This document shows positions 1 through 9,293 of a stretch of 36,304 nt of DNA, piece by piece. The notes under the pieces were generated by a model. It was given only the letters and a program-made list of their open reading frames with translations. It did no database searches and was not told the DNA's origin. The stretch's first letter is position 1. Each line of letters starts with the position of its first letter. The position numbers and the translations under genes are program-made. Origin of the DNA: an uncultured Cyclobacteriaceae bacterium (lineage in GTDB: Bacteria > Bacteroidota > Bacteroidia > Cytophagales > Cyclobacteriaceae); the NCBI GenBank assembly GCA_947492745.1, contig CANLOE010000077.1:1-36304 (forward strand), in the 5' to 3' direction.

Positions 1-70
1 AAAAAACGCATTCAGTTACTGATTTGAAGTCAGTTAAGTCCGGAATAGATTTTCTAATGGACATTTTGGG
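1..70 (-). repeat. Family B element, type 1, partial (cut by window edge)
   Basis: The first 70 bases match the end of the family B element at 22938-23102, from the AAAAAACGCATTC segment to the terminal ACATTTTGGG. A TTAAA follows at 71-75, which fits the family's TTNAA target duplication. The other half lies outside the window. Confidence 0.85.
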
Positions 71-75
71 TTAAA

Positions 76-652
76 AGTTTCCGGAATTTTTTAGACGCAC
101 AGTTCTAATTGATTGGGATAAAATGATTTGCAAAACCTACATGGAATTCAAAACCTGAATTGGTATCATGGGAGTGTAATTTCTGTGCAGGTTTCAGCTC
201 TTTCTACTCTTTCTACGAACCTCATGAGCGACCACTGCACCATACATTTATCTGACGTTAGCTATTTCTTTTGACGGCTTCACACTTCATTTTACCAGAA
301 GTGTAAATAGATAAGAACCCTGATTGAATTATAACAGGATACAGTACTCGATACTTAAGAAATACGTGTGGGAAGATAACGTAAAAACTTCTCTTCATGG
401 GTTTGTAATGTAAAACAGCGGACAATGCAATCAAAGTCTCTGATTATCAGTGGTAATTGATAATTAATTAATATAAATTTCAACAAAAGGTGTTACCTTT
501 GTCTTTAGTGTGAATTAACAATGGAGCGATAAATATGGAAAGAGGTTCTTCTCTTTTTATAGGATAGATTACGGAATGACCAATAATCGGAAATATGATT
601 TCTACCTGATGACGACGGGTCGAAGTCCTAACCCTAATAAAGGAAATGAACA
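76..652. other. Gene-free region upstream of the first lipoprotein
   Basis: No open frame with coding character is visible here. It is AT-rich and holds a possible promoter box at 494-501. A TAACCCTAAT decamer occurs at 629-638 and again at 658-667, the second copy lying over the start of the lipoprotein gene. Confidence 0.5.
494..501 (+). promoter_or_regulatory. Putative -7 promoter box TACCTTTG
   Basis: This is a perfect match to the Bacteroidota -7 consensus TAnnTTTG, about 150 bp upstream of the lipoprotein start at 653. No TTG -33 element lies at the usual 17-23 bp spacing, so the call rests on the -7 box alone. The same octamer is found at 18918, before the GyrI-like gene. Confidence 0.4.
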
Positions 653-2479
653 ATGCGTAACCCTAATATACCTTTGACCGATTCTCTGTTTTTGAAAATG
701 CCATTTTTGGTATTGACCATTACGATACTATTTTTTTCCTGTAAAGACGGTGAAGATATTTCGCCCACGCCCGTTACCCCTATCAAGATTGCTTTTGATA
801 AAGAAAAGGCAACTATTAAAGAAGGTAGTGATGCCTTGGTCGTGCGATTGAATTTTTCAGGACCTACCAGCGTGAGCAATGTACTTGAAGTACTTATTGA
901 CCAGAGAGATCAGATCGCTTATGGCGTGGATTACATCACCGAACCCGCAGCTGAGAACGGGGTTTTGCGACTGCCTATCTCTGAGGGGTCTACCTATTTG
1001 GAATTTAGGGTATTGCCAACTGATGAAGTTAAAACCAATGATGCGAAAATTATCGACTTCAGCTTAAAGAATGAGGGGAGGGGATGGATAGCAGGAGACA
1101 AAAAAGAGTTTGCTTTGACCATTATCGATAATGATACCCCAGCTGCGGTAAATTTTGAAAATTCCGAGGCCACGATGGCGGAGGACGGAGATGAAGCCTA
1201 TTCCCTAAATATAATATTGACCTCACCGATAAGGGAAAAAGCCAGCGTGAGAATAGCATGGAGTTCGGAAGCCGCCTTGTTGGGGAAGGATTATACAATG
1301 ATGCCCCTAAGCGATGCCGATGGGGAAATGACCTTAGAGGTTTTACCCGGACAGGAGGAACTTTCCATTCTCATTACTGCAATAGATAATGAGGTGGTTA
1401 CAGAGGATAAAAAATTGACTTTTGAAATCCTTGGAGTTAGTGCAGGGCTTAATATGGGACAGTCTACTACCTTTGAACTGACGCTGGCCAACGATGATGC
1501 CCTCAACCTTACTTCTATAGCGGTATTAAGAGAAACATTCGACTACTTATCTGATAATGATGATGAGGTAGGGTTGATTCAAGAGGGAGTCTATATACAG
1601 GGTATTGTTATCTCCAACAGGAACAATATCCCTAAAGGTAAATTGGTGATTCAGGATGAAACGGGAGGTATGTTGTTATCCTTTGATCGTGGAGGGGTAG
1701 ATAATGTGCCCTTTTCTTTTGGAGAAAATATTATACTCTATCTAGAAGGGGCTGAGGTAACCTATCAAAATGACCTTTTTGAAGTCCGTAACATGAATCC
1801 CAACGATGATCGGCATATTGTATTTGCAGTTGGTGAAACCCCAGAACCACGTTTAGTAAGTATAGAGGATATAAATGATGGCAGATACGAATCGCAATGG
1901 GTCAAGCTAGAGAATGTATTTTTTGTAGAGGCCGACGGAACCGCCTCTTTTGGAGGGAAGAATACCATTAGTGATGGCAAGAGAGAATTGATTTCCTATA
2001 CAGGAGCTACAGCTTTCTTTAGGTTTTCCGAACTGCCCCAGGGGCAAGGAGCCATTATTGGTATAGCCTCTGTCCACGATGGCTACCGACAACTGGCCAT
2101 CAGTAATGACACTGATGTTGACTTTTCCTTTAATAGCGAAATTGTCATTAACTCCGCAGAGCGAAATATAGATTTTGGTGAGGTAGAGAAAGGCGATAGC
2201 TCGGAAACAAAAACCTATGAACTATCCGGAATAGGGTTGTTCAATGATATCGTGATTACTACACCTGAGCTTTTTGAAGTATCGATAGATAATAGGAATT
2301 TTTCTTCTTCGATTTCCGTCTCCTATAGCGCTGTCAATAACAGTGTAGTGAAAATATATACCAGATTTGTTCCCGATACAGGGCTGAACCAGACTCTTGG
2401 TGGAGTCTTTGAGCACCGATCTAGGGGAGCAGGGGTAGTGGTAGTACCGGTGCAAGGGACGGAAGTCGGTAATGATTAA
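653..2479 (+). CDS. Surface lipoprotein with two Calx-beta-like modules and a DUF5689-like domain
   Basis: This 608-residue protein has a hydrophobic N-terminus ending in a lipobox (LFFSC, Cys30), so it should be an outer-membrane lipoprotein. Residues about 45-160 and 165-285 look like two Calx-beta-type beta-sandwich modules, with the characteristic A-YG-DY segment in the first and acidic, Ca-binding-like turns. Residues about 290-500 resemble DUF5689 (VYIQGIVIS ... GKLVIQDETGG). The C-terminal 100 residues form another beta-rich module (DFGEVEKG ... FEVS). An AGGAA precedes the ATG by 7 bases. The next gene is a paralog with the same domain order. Such proteins are usually surface-binding or adhesion modules, but no enzyme motif is seen and the ligand is unknown. 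Confidence 0.85.
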   Translation: MRNPNIPLTDSLFLKMPFLVLTITILFFSCKDGEDISPTPVTPIKIAFDKEKATIKEGSDALVVRLNFSGPTSVSNVLEVLIDQRDQIAYGVDYITEPAAENGVLRLPISEGSTYLEFRVLPTDEVKTNDAKIIDFSLKNEGRGWIAGDKKEFALTIIDNDTPAAVNFENSEATMAEDGDEAYSLNIILTSPIREKASVRIAWSSEAALLGKDYTMMPLSDADGEMTLEVLPGQEELSILITAIDNEVVTEDKKLTFEILGVSAGLNMGQSTTFELTLANDDALNLTSIAVLRETFDYLSDNDDEVGLIQEGVYIQGIVISNRNNIPKGKLVIQDETGGMLLSFDRGGVDNVPFSFGENIILYLEGAEVTYQNDLFEVRNMNPNDDRHIVFAVGETPEPRLVSIEDINDGRYESQWVKLENVFFVEADGTASFGGKNTISDGKRELISYTGATAFFRFSELPQGQGAIIGIASVHDGYRQLAISNDTDVDFSFNSEIVINSAERNIDFGEVEKGDSSETKTYELSGIGLFNDIVITTPELFEVSIDNRNFSSSISVSYSAVNNSVVKIYTRFVPDTGLNQTLGGVFEHRSRGAGVVVVPVQGTEVGND

Positions 2480-2589
2480 GAAGAATGGCGATAATAATAT
2501 GCCTTTCCAAGTAAAAAAGCTATGCCCAGAATTCATTATTGCCTATTTTGGAGAGGTGCGAGCGTGAAAAGAATGTCCTGAAGATTTGA

Positions 2590-2643
2590 CCAGTGAAGGG
2601 GCCGGCCCATAGAATGAGAGATGCCTTTCAAAACAGCCTCTTA
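2590..2643 (-). repeat. Family C element remnant
   Basis: The gap between the two lipoprotein genes holds two pieces of family C: AGTGAAGGGGCC near 2592 and the terminal CAAAACAGCCTC near 2632. The middle is deleted. No TA flank can be assigned safely. Confidence 0.5.
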
Positions 2644-2748
2644 TTCCCATAAGATAAAGAGTAGCTTTATAAGAAGTCAAATAGAAGATAATTCAATTCT
2701 TTTTTACAATAGAAACGGGGGTATAGAGCGTTAAAAACGTTATACTAC

Positions 2749-5052
2749 ATGGAGAAATTAGAAATGCCCCAAACGATGAATATACCAAAGCCCCCACTCT
2801 TCGGGACATGTATTGCCATAATACTATTGAACTTGATATTTATCGGTTGTAGAGAGGATGACGCAGCACCTGAACATATCACCATAGCCTTCGAACGTAT
2901 AGCAGAAGATATGATAGAAGAGGGCGGCGATACCTTGACGGTAAGATTGATACTATCTTCGGCTGCCACCGGCACGGGTGTGTTTGACATAAAGCTCAGA
3001 GAAGGTAACGGTGTTGCCTATGGAGCGGACTATGAGACCATACCTGCTGCGGAAAGCAGTAGTATCACGATGATAGTGCTCCAAGGAGCGACGGAGATCA
3101 CCTTTCGGGTTATACCGCTCGATGATAATGAAGAAGATGAAGAGAAGGAAGTTATTTTCGATTTGGGAGTGGCCAGTGAAGGCTTTGTTTTTGGAGAGAA
3201 CAATAGCTTATTACTGACTATTAATGATAATGATACCCCCAATACAGCTTTTTTCAAAAGAGATAACGCTACCATCATTGAAAATGAGGGAGATGGCTTG
3301 CCCATAGAGATAAGTATGTCTACACCACCTGTGCAAACTGGTACACTGACATTGAGCTATGCATCAGAAGGAGGGGCCATCTATGGTACTGATTTCACCA
3401 CAGTACCCGAACCGGTGGATGGTAAACTAATGCTTCCCTTGGTTTTAGGACAGCAGAAAGTTGTTTTCAACGTAATACCGATAGACCATACTGCGATGGC
3501 GGATAAAGAAAAGGCAATTCTTTTTACGCTGGCCTCAGCCACAGACGGTATCCATATAGGAAGACCAAATACCTTTGAGGTAAATATAATCGATGATAGT
3601 CCCCACAGAGAGGTCTTAGCTATTTCAGATATTATCAAGCTTTACGAGGGGGCAGAACGTAGCATTGAAGAGGCAGTATATCTACAAGGTGTCGTTATCT
3701 CTATGAACGCTACTTCCAGCCCTGGAACTTTGCAGCTACAAGATACGACCGGAGGTATAACGGTACGGTTTGATGCGAATGTTCCGGAAGGCAAGCCTTT
3801 CGATGCAGGAGATGAAATACAACTGTACCTAAAGAAGTCTCGACTTTCAAAAATTGATGGAGTCATGACCCTGTCCCATCTTTCGGTAAAGGACAGCCTT
3901 CACCGAAAGGTTTCGGTCGAAAATAGTGTGGAGGCAAAGCTTGCGACACTCACTGAGCTTCTTACTGGAAAACATATGTCTACTTTGGTCAAACTGGAAA
4001 ATATTTTCTTCGAAGGGGCGAACGGTGCGAAAACGTTCAATGGCACGACATGGATTTCTGATGGTAGCGAAAAAGTGTCACTCTTCACATCCGAAACAGC
4101 TCCTTATACTGATGATATTATACCAATAGGAGAAGGCAGTATAACCGGTATAGCCTTTACCTCCGAAGGTAAACCAAATCTCATGCTGCGTAGTCTGACA
4201 GACGTCCAGTTGAAGTCAAAGGCGAAAATCGAGCTAGAAGAAAGCATTACTGACTTTGGTCCGATAAAAAAGAGACAGATATCTTCTGTACAGGAATATT
4301 CGGTTACGGGCATCAATATAGGACGGGATATCCTCATCAGTTCCAGCGAACACTTTGAAGTATCAAAGGACAATATCCATTTTGATTCGGAGACAACCAT
4401 CCCCTTTACGGGGGCGGATACGTTAATGACCAAAGTGTATATCCGCTTTAAGCCTAATTCCGGAATCAATCGGATAATTGAGGGGGCCATACAGCACAGT
4501 AGTACAGGAGCTGAGGTCAAAATATTGAATGTCACAGGAACGGAAATAGGAAATACCATCGCACCGAAACGGAGTATACTTACTTCATGGACCTTTGAAG
4601 GTGACGTGAGCACAGCAGCAGTGGATATGAACGGTGGAGCGGTTATCTCTACCAATAGTGGAGGAAAAACCTCTTTCTCCAATGGTAACGGGGATGATGG
4701 CTCATGGAGCAATAACCATTGGGATACTGACGAATACATTGAAATATCGGTCAATACTACAGGATTCGAAGAGCTTCGCCTCCAGTTTGACGATAGCGCT
4801 TCTGGTACAGGGCCAAAAGGATTCAAGTTACAGTATAGTATTGATGGTATTGATTTTATGGATTTGGATGGTGCGGAAATAAATACCAATGCGAGTTTCT
4901 CGGCATCACCAATGCATGATTTTGACCTATCGGCTATAGCAGTACTGAACAACAATACACAAATCAAACTGCGGTTGGTTATCGTTACTCCTGCTAGTGA
5001 AAGTAGTGGGACCTGGCGTTTGGATAATGTGAACGTTTTGGGTGAAAATTGA
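2749..5052 (+). CDS. Surface lipoprotein, Calx-beta/DUF5689-like, with extra C-terminal beta-sandwich
   Basis: A 767-residue paralog of the preceding lipoprotein. The lipobox is FIGC with Cys34. Two Calx-beta-like modules follow (about 45-160 and 165-285), then a DUF5689-like region (VYLQGVVIS ... LQLQDTTGG), then the shared beta module (ITDFGPIKK). It carries about 160 additional C-terminal residues (WTFEGD ... GTWRLDNVNV) that look like a jelly-roll or carbohydrate-binding-type domain found in many Bacteroidota exported proteins. The ATG at 2749 is used here; ATG 2764 is also possible, with GGAG 10 bases before it. The 269-bp spacing lets the two genes be separate units. Function is inferred as surface binding; no catalytic motif is recognised. 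Confidence 0.85.
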   Translation: MEKLEMPQTMNIPKPPLFGTCIAIILLNLIFIGCREDDAAPEHITIAFERIAEDMIEEGGDTLTVRLILSSAATGTGVFDIKLREGNGVAYGADYETIPAAESSSITMIVLQGATEITFRVIPLDDNEEDEEKEVIFDLGVASEGFVFGENNSLLLTINDNDTPNTAFFKRDNATIIENEGDGLPIEISMSTPPVQTGTLTLSYASEGGAIYGTDFTTVPEPVDGKLMLPLVLGQQKVVFNVIPIDHTAMADKEKAILFTLASATDGIHIGRPNTFEVNIIDDSPHREVLAISDIIKLYEGAERSIEEAVYLQGVVISMNATSSPGTLQLQDTTGGITVRFDANVPEGKPFDAGDEIQLYLKKSRLSKIDGVMTLSHLSVKDSLHRKVSVENSVEAKLATLTELLTGKHMSTLVKLENIFFEGANGAKTFNGTTWISDGSEKVSLFTSETAPYTDDIIPIGEGSITGIAFTSEGKPNLMLRSLTDVQLKSKAKIELEESITDFGPIKKRQISSVQEYSVTGINIGRDILISSSEHFEVSKDNIHFDSETTIPFTGADTLMTKVYIRFKPNSGINRIIEGAIQHSSTGAEVKILNVTGTEIGNTIAPKRSILTSWTFEGDVSTAAVDMNGGAVISTNSGGKTSFSNGNGDDGSWSNNHWDTDEYIEISVNTTGFEELRLQFDDSASGTGPKGFKLQYSIDGIDFMDLDGAEINTNASFSASPMHDFDLSAIAVLNNNTQIKLRLVIVTPASESSGTWRLDNVNVLGEN

Positions 5053-5374
5053 TTCTGAGCTATTCCGTGGGCAGAAAGAAATGAACTCGGGAAAGTAAAA
5101 ATAATGCTAGAGATTTTTATAGGTTCTTTTGTTCTGGCTATTTTGAGTTCTAAAGGTCGTAAAAATCGATACAAGTAGTTTTTTGATTCCCTATTTCCAT
5201 TTGAGCATAAGGGAAGTCCATGAATCTTGTGGATAATTTAGAGTGAAAGTTATATAGAAGTCTATGAACCACTTCATAAAATAAAAAAAGAAGGTATACG
5301 AATGATAAACACTGCATTTGTATCATTTCTGGTCAACATTTAGTGTTGATGTTAAGCTTAATAATGACTTTTAA
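5053..5374. other. Gene-free AT-rich region
   Basis: Nothing coding is visible. There is no convincing terminator after the lipoprotein and no perfect TAnnTTTG box before the haemoglobin gene; the closest is TGCATTTG near 5311. Confidence 0.4.
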
Positions 5375-5761
5375 ATGGAACAGGATAGAGAAGTGAAAAA
5401 AGATGTCAAGAGTAGAGAGGATATCGAGTTTTTTGTGAAATCGTTCTACGAGAAAGCAAAGCAAGACGAACTGATCGGTCATTTTTTTACGGATATCGTT
5501 CATTTGGACATGGCCCGTCACATACCCCTGATTTGCGATTTCTGGGAAGGAGTATTGTTCCAAAAGGCAGTCTATAAAGGCAACCCTCTAGTGATACATC
5601 GAGACCTGCACTCTAAAAGCAAGCTGGAAAAAAAACATTTTGATCGCTGGCTGACACTATTCGATGAAACGATGGATACGATGCATTCAGGCTCAAAAGC
5701 AACCCTTGCGAAAACAAGAGCAGTTTCCATAGCTACGGTATTACAGATAAAACTATGCTGA
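5375..5761 (+). CDS. Group III truncated haemoglobin
   Basis: This 128-residue protein has the length and pattern of group III truncated haemoglobins (trHbP type). The CDFWEGVLF segment (residues 54-62) corresponds to the conserved F-W region. His75 in IHRDLH aligns with the proximal haem ligand (His72 of Campylobacter Ctb), and HFDRWLTLF (88-96) matches the following helix signature. It is a soluble cytosolic haem protein; relatives are linked to microaerobic growth or nitrosative stress, which is family knowledge and not shown here. It appears monocistronic, and the next gene is a TPR protein 157 bp downstream. Confidence 0.9.
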   Translation: MEQDREVKKDVKSREDIEFFVKSFYEKAKQDELIGHFFTDIVHLDMARHIPLICDFWEGVLFQKAVYKGNPLVIHRDLHSKSKLEKKHFDRWLTLFDETMDTMHSGSKATLAKTRAVSIATVLQIKLC

Positions 5762-5917
5762 TATCCATAAGTATTAACCCGACACACATTCATGACTTTC
5801 AAATATCGAAATTGAACAGAAAAGACCGTTTTAATACGTATTTAGTGTCTTTTCCTAAATATTCTGTGCTTTAGAGACATTACCTATCTTGTAATATTAC
5901 GGTAAAAAACTATATTT

Positions 5918-6466
5918 ATGCTTATGAAGGAGATGTCCGACCAAGATAGAATGCCTAAAGCAGCCCTATTTAGTTCTGTTCTGCTGATTTTTTGTGCGGT
6001 TACTTTCTTGGGTACATTTCATACTCAGGCACAGTCACGTGGTCGACTGATCAAGCAAGCCTATATTGATTATGAAAATGGGCAATACCACGGGGCGATT
6101 GAGTACTTAAACCTAGCAAGGGCCAAAGGTAGTCGTAGGCCCTACATCCATTATTTAAAGGGGGTGTGCTTTTCGATGCTTACAGAATATGATAGTGCTA
6201 TTCTATCTTTCAAACAAGCATTGAAACGAAAGCGTCACTACCCGGAAGTTCACTTTGAAATGGGCTTGACCTATTTCTCTATGGGCAAGAATCATTACGC
6301 ATTAAAGGCATTCGACGAATCCATATTTCAAGACCTCGACAATGCCGCTGCTTATTTCAACAGAGGTACCGTAAGGTGTGCCATCAATGATCGGCAGGGA
6401 GCTAAGAGAGACTGGGAAAAAGCTGCTGAATTGGGTATGCAAGTCCCGGTAGTACAGTGTGATTGA
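5918..6466 (+). CDS. Exported TPR-repeat protein
   Basis: A 182-residue protein with an N-terminal hydrophobic stretch (AALFSSVLLIFCAVTFLG) and a probable signal cleavage after TQAQ. About three tetratricopeptide repeats follow (AYIDYENGQYHGAIEYL, YLKGVCFSMLTEYDSAILSF, HFEMGLTYFSMGKNHYALKAF). It probably acts as a periplasmic or envelope scaffold; partners are unknown. In-frame ATGs at 5918, 5924 and 5933 compete for the start. The AAGGAG at 5926-5932 overlaps the last two, so 5918 or 5924 is more likely. It seems to stand alone. Confidence 0.8.
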   Translation: MLMKEMSDQDRMPKAALFSSVLLIFCAVTFLGTFHTQAQSRGRLIKQAYIDYENGQYHGAIEYLNLARAKGSRRPYIHYLKGVCFSMLTEYDSAILSFKQALKRKRHYPEVHFEMGLTYFSMGKNHYALKAFDESIFQDLDNAAAYFNRGTVRCAINDRQGAKRDWEKAAELGMQVPVVQCD

Positions 6467-6881
6467 TTTCTTGGTTATAACAGTGAGAGGGAGAAGTGTC
6501 TCAGGTACATAATAGCTGGACCGACTATTATGGAGGCGGCTTCCACTTTCAAACTTACTTAGCAGGTATAGCAGAAAACACGTATGCGCTGATTTGAGTC
6601 TTCTGGGTAATTATAATTTTCAGTCAGGTAAAATTTTATCGGAGAATAGTATCCCCAGTGAAAAACACTATCAAAATAGTAAGAATAGCCAACATTACCT
6701 TTGTGCCTTCAAGGCAACGGATTGTTTGTGGCCTGATGCATCGTGGTAACGATACTCAAAGCACAAAGTCAAGAATCATTTTTCTTTTTTGAATGGCATA
6801 GCCAAGGACGCAGTGTTATAGGGAAGTCAAAATAAGGGTGAAAGAAGTTGAATTTGTACTCGAAAGAAAAAGTTTAAATAA
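6467..6881. other. Gene-free region with a short open remnant and an orphan promoter-like box
   Basis: A 36-codon open stretch (about 6487-6597, containing SWTDYYGGGFHF) has no good start and may be a gene remnant. TACCTTTG occurs at 6696-6703 and is followed by a GCCTTcAAGGC dyad, but no gene follows. Otherwise nothing is recognisable. Confidence 0.35.
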
Positions 6882-7040
6882 TACAAACTTAGCTTTCAAC
6901 TATCGCCTATCTTCCTGTTCATTTTGCTCCACTCTGCGTTGACAATCCTCGGGATAGCGCTGCTATTCCTGCGGTTCTCGCCTTGATTGAAACAAAATGA
7001 CCCGCGGAATCTTATACGACATTTAAAACCTAAATTTGTA
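6882..7040 (+). repeat. Family A element (159 bp), copy A1
   Basis: A full-length element running from TACAAACTTAGC to AAATTTGTA with imperfect terminal inverted repeats of about 23 bp and a central hairpin (GGGATAGC-GCT-GCTATTCC, allowing G-U). It is flanked by TAA at 6879-6881 and 7041-7043, a 3-bp target duplication. It differs from the copy at 22652 at only a few positions. It has no coding capacity and is MITE-like. The TAA target suggests mobilisation by an IS5-type transposase elsewhere in the genome, which is inference. Confidence 0.92.
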
Positions 7041-7043
7041 TAA

Positions 7044-7072
7044 CTTCGCAGATAGCAGCACTATCTGCGAAG
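7044..7072. other. Perfect 12-bp stem hairpin next to element A1
   Basis: CTTCGCAGATAG (7044-7055) and its exact complement (7061-7072) enclose a CAGCA loop. It lies one base beyond the target duplication of A1. It has no T-tract, so it is not an obvious terminator. Its core resembles the ATAGC hairpin of families A and B. Confidence 0.7.
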
Positions 7073-7420
7073 ATTTCAATCAAAATCCTGCGCTAAAAGA
7101 TTACATACAGTAATGAGCATGGAGGAGAAAGTCCTGTATTTGAGATGGATGTTATTCCTATGAATTCCATGTGTCCTTAGAAAATCAATACCATCCCTAT
7201 GAAAATAAAAGATACATTTTAAAGTGGTCTTTTAGGGACTGTACTCTGAAAACAAAAGAATATCGGTAGCTATACTGGACTTTTTATAGTTATTGACATG
7301 GATAGTGACCGGCGCTGGGGAAGTTCCTATAAACTTCTCCAGTGCCACTTCACAAACTCGATTTTTTCTTTCGCTGTGAGAGTACCTAAACCGCAATTGT
7401 ATGGCGGGTGGGTCATACAA
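7073..7420. other. Gene-free region downstream of the type III PKS
   Basis: Open stretches on the minus strand here lack a credible start or coding character. No terminator with a T-tract is evident after the PKS stop. Confidence 0.4.
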
Positions 7421-8482
7421 TCAGTAAAGTAACCATGTACCTAAATTGATCTCAGCAGTAAAACCTGGGCCAAATGCAGCCATCATACCTGTTTCACCAT
7501 GTTTTCTCTTTTTGGAGTTGAACTCTTCGAACAAAACATCCAATACAACGCCACTGGCTATGTTTCCTCGATTCCTTAAACTCTTTCTACTAAGGGAGAC
7601 ACCTTCTTCGTTCAGTTCTAGATTGGACACAAGCTCATCCAGAATCTTTCGTCCTCCGGTATGAAAAACGAAAAAGTCGAGTTCATTGACCTTTTTATCA
7701 AATTTATCTTGAACAAATTCCTTCATAATAGGGGCTACATCTTTTATACTATGCATGACCTCTTTGTCCAAATCAAAATGGAAACCAGTGGACTTCACAT
7801 CATACTTGATATAATGCTGTGTGTCTTTCTTAAGATAATTGGTGATGCCCTCTATCCAATACCCTTTATCTCCAGCCTTGGGTTCTCCTTTGATAACGCA
7901 GGCTGTTACAGCATCACCAAAAAGAGTTTTTGAAATCAATGCAGATACCGTATAATCTTCAGGCTGATAGAGCAGGGAAGAAAACTCTACGGAAACAAGC
8001 AGTACGTTTTGGTCTTTGAAGGCATTGGTATATTCAAAGGCCCTATTGATGGCCCAAGAGCCAGCAGCACAACCGAGCTGAGATACGGGCAACTGCTTCG
8101 TAGAAGTCTTGAAGTCCATATTACTGATCAGATAAGAAGTCAAAGACGGCATCAAAAAACCAGTGCAAGATACTACGATAATCATATCGATATCCTGAGC
8201 TGTCAATTGTGCCTTGTCAAGAGCCTGCTGAGTCGCATCCATGGCCATTTTCAGTCCTTTTTCCTTATATAGGTTGTTTCTGAATTCAAAACCGGGATGA
8301 ACCATGGTCTGTTCAATAGGCAGTAACAGGTGACGATTTTCTACGTTAGTGTTTTTGATCATTTTTTTTACCATAGACCATTTAGGGTGGTAAGGATGTT
8401 GTTCTTCAAGTACTTCTATCATTCTTTCTTGCGAAATAGTGTACTCAGGAAGCACCAATGCGGGTTCTGTGATTAAGCTCAT
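7421..8482 (-). CDS. Type III polyketide synthase (chalcone synthase superfamily)
   Basis: This 353-residue protein has the catalytic triad of type III PKSs: Cys138 in QLGCAAG, His274 in FFVFHTGG and Asn307 in RNRGNIASG. It ends with the C-terminal AAFGPGFTAE motif. These homodimeric cytosolic enzymes condense an acyl-CoA starter with malonyl-CoA units. Starter and product cannot be read from the sequence; bacterial relatives make phloroglucinols, alkylresorcinols or tetrahydroxynaphthalene. No methyltransferase, oxidase or other tailoring gene is next to it. The ATG at 8482 gives a normal N-terminus. A palindromic site lies 108-128 bp upstream. Confidence 0.93.
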   Translation of the reverse strand: MSLITEPALVLPEYTISQERMIEVLEEQHPYHPKWSMVKKMIKNTNVENRHLLLPIEQTMVHPGFEFRNNLYKEKGLKMAMDATQQALDKAQLTAQDIDMIIVVSCTGFLMPSLTSYLISNMDFKTSTKQLPVSQLGCAAGSWAINRAFEYTNAFKDQNVLLVSVEFSSLLYQPEDYTVSALISKTLFGDAVTACVIKGEPKAGDKGYWIEGITNYLKKDTQHYIKYDVKSTGFHFDLDKEVMHSIKDVAPIMKEFVQDKFDKKVNELDFFVFHTGGRKILDELVSNLELNEEGVSLSRKSLRNRGNIASGVVLDVLFEEFNSKKRKHGETGMMAAFGPGFTAEINLGTWLLY

Positions 8483-8589
8483 AATATAATGCGGTTACTA
8501 GTTTAAGGTTTATTTAATTAAATCGGTTATAATTAGATATATTATCTTTTCTCTTCAAAAATTTTTGTGGAGTAAAAAAATGGATATTG

Positions 8590-8610
8590 AATTGTCACCG
8601 GTTGACAATT
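8590..8610. promoter_or_regulatory. Dyad symmetry upstream of the type III PKS
   Basis: AATTGTCA (8590-8597) and TGACAATT (8603-8610) are exact inverted repeats with a 5-bp CCGGT centre. The site sits 108 bp before the PKS start codon on the minus strand. It has the size of an operator for a dimeric repressor; the cognate regulator is not known. Confidence 0.5.
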
Positions 8611-9224
8611 ATCAAAATTTCCTATTTGGACTTACTTCCGTTAGAGTTCTCTAGTATTACGTGTTTAGCCTTCTATTGGTTCACTTACAGGGCAGGTATG
8701 AAGTGTTTTGATTTTCATTATAAAACTAAAAAATTAAACTATATACATATATGACGAAAAATGAAATTTTTAATATTTTGATACATAGCATGTTGCGTGT
8801 TAAAGAAAATGCGGTTTTTTTTTAAAAAAAAAGAATGAATTGCCACTTTTGGCAATGGTTCTTTCAGTGTTGGTGCCTCGAATAAATCTTGATACTGCTA
8901 AGGGGGTTCAAGAACACTGGCCTTATCGGCTTCAGGAAAGTACTCCGTGCCGGTGAGTACTACAATACCTGATTTTCCAGTAATAAATCGGAAAAGGCTT
9001 ATCGTCCTCCCGATGAGGCTAGACTTCTTGGCATTACCGACGTAAAAAAGATTCTTTGTACCGCTGCATTGTGCATGCGATTCCAATAAGCACATCAACC
9101 GGATAGTATCCTGTACATTGCTCTATAAAAAGGTCAGGGCACGCACCTATGGATAGATAGAGTGAGCGCCCTGACTATTGGTTCGGTAAAGCAGGTGAAG
9201 TAGCGAACGATTGCTATTGCTATC
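8611..9224. other. Gene-free region between PKS promoter and repeat cluster
   Basis: A 66-codon minus-strand open frame at 8898-9098 has no recognisable domain and is not called. Poly-A and poly-T runs lie around 8815-8831. Nothing else is supported. Confidence 0.4.
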
Positions 9225-9288
9225 GGTTTTACCGCTAATTTTGAAGCCATTTATGCTCGTAACAGGAGGGCTATCGATTATTTTTGGA
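9225..9288 (+). repeat. Family B type 3 right-end remnant
   Basis: The stretch ending CTATCGATTATTTTTGGA matches the right end of the element at 22604-22932. It abuts the next family B element (B2), as in the tandem arrangement at 22.6-23.1 kb. The left end is not recognisable. Confidence 0.55.
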
Positions 9289-9293
9289 TTCAA

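Noticed and set aside
4104-5174. 356-codon open frame antisense to the second lipoprotein
   Set aside because: The opposite strand encodes a clear lipoprotein with lipobox and known modules; the antisense frame is serine- and proline-rich shadow.
6882-7040. Interspersed repeats considered as CRISPR repeats or integron attC sites
   Set aside because: The repeats are 159 bp, dispersed in both orientations, have target duplications and no regular spacers or integrase; they behave as insertion elements.
7232-7420. 62-codon frame starting with TTG right after the PKS stop
   Set aside because: Composition is not protein-like and it resembles no PKS tailoring enzyme.
8898-9098. 66-codon open frame on the minus strand
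   Set aside because: No recognisable motif or neighbour relation; length is within chance expectation in this region.
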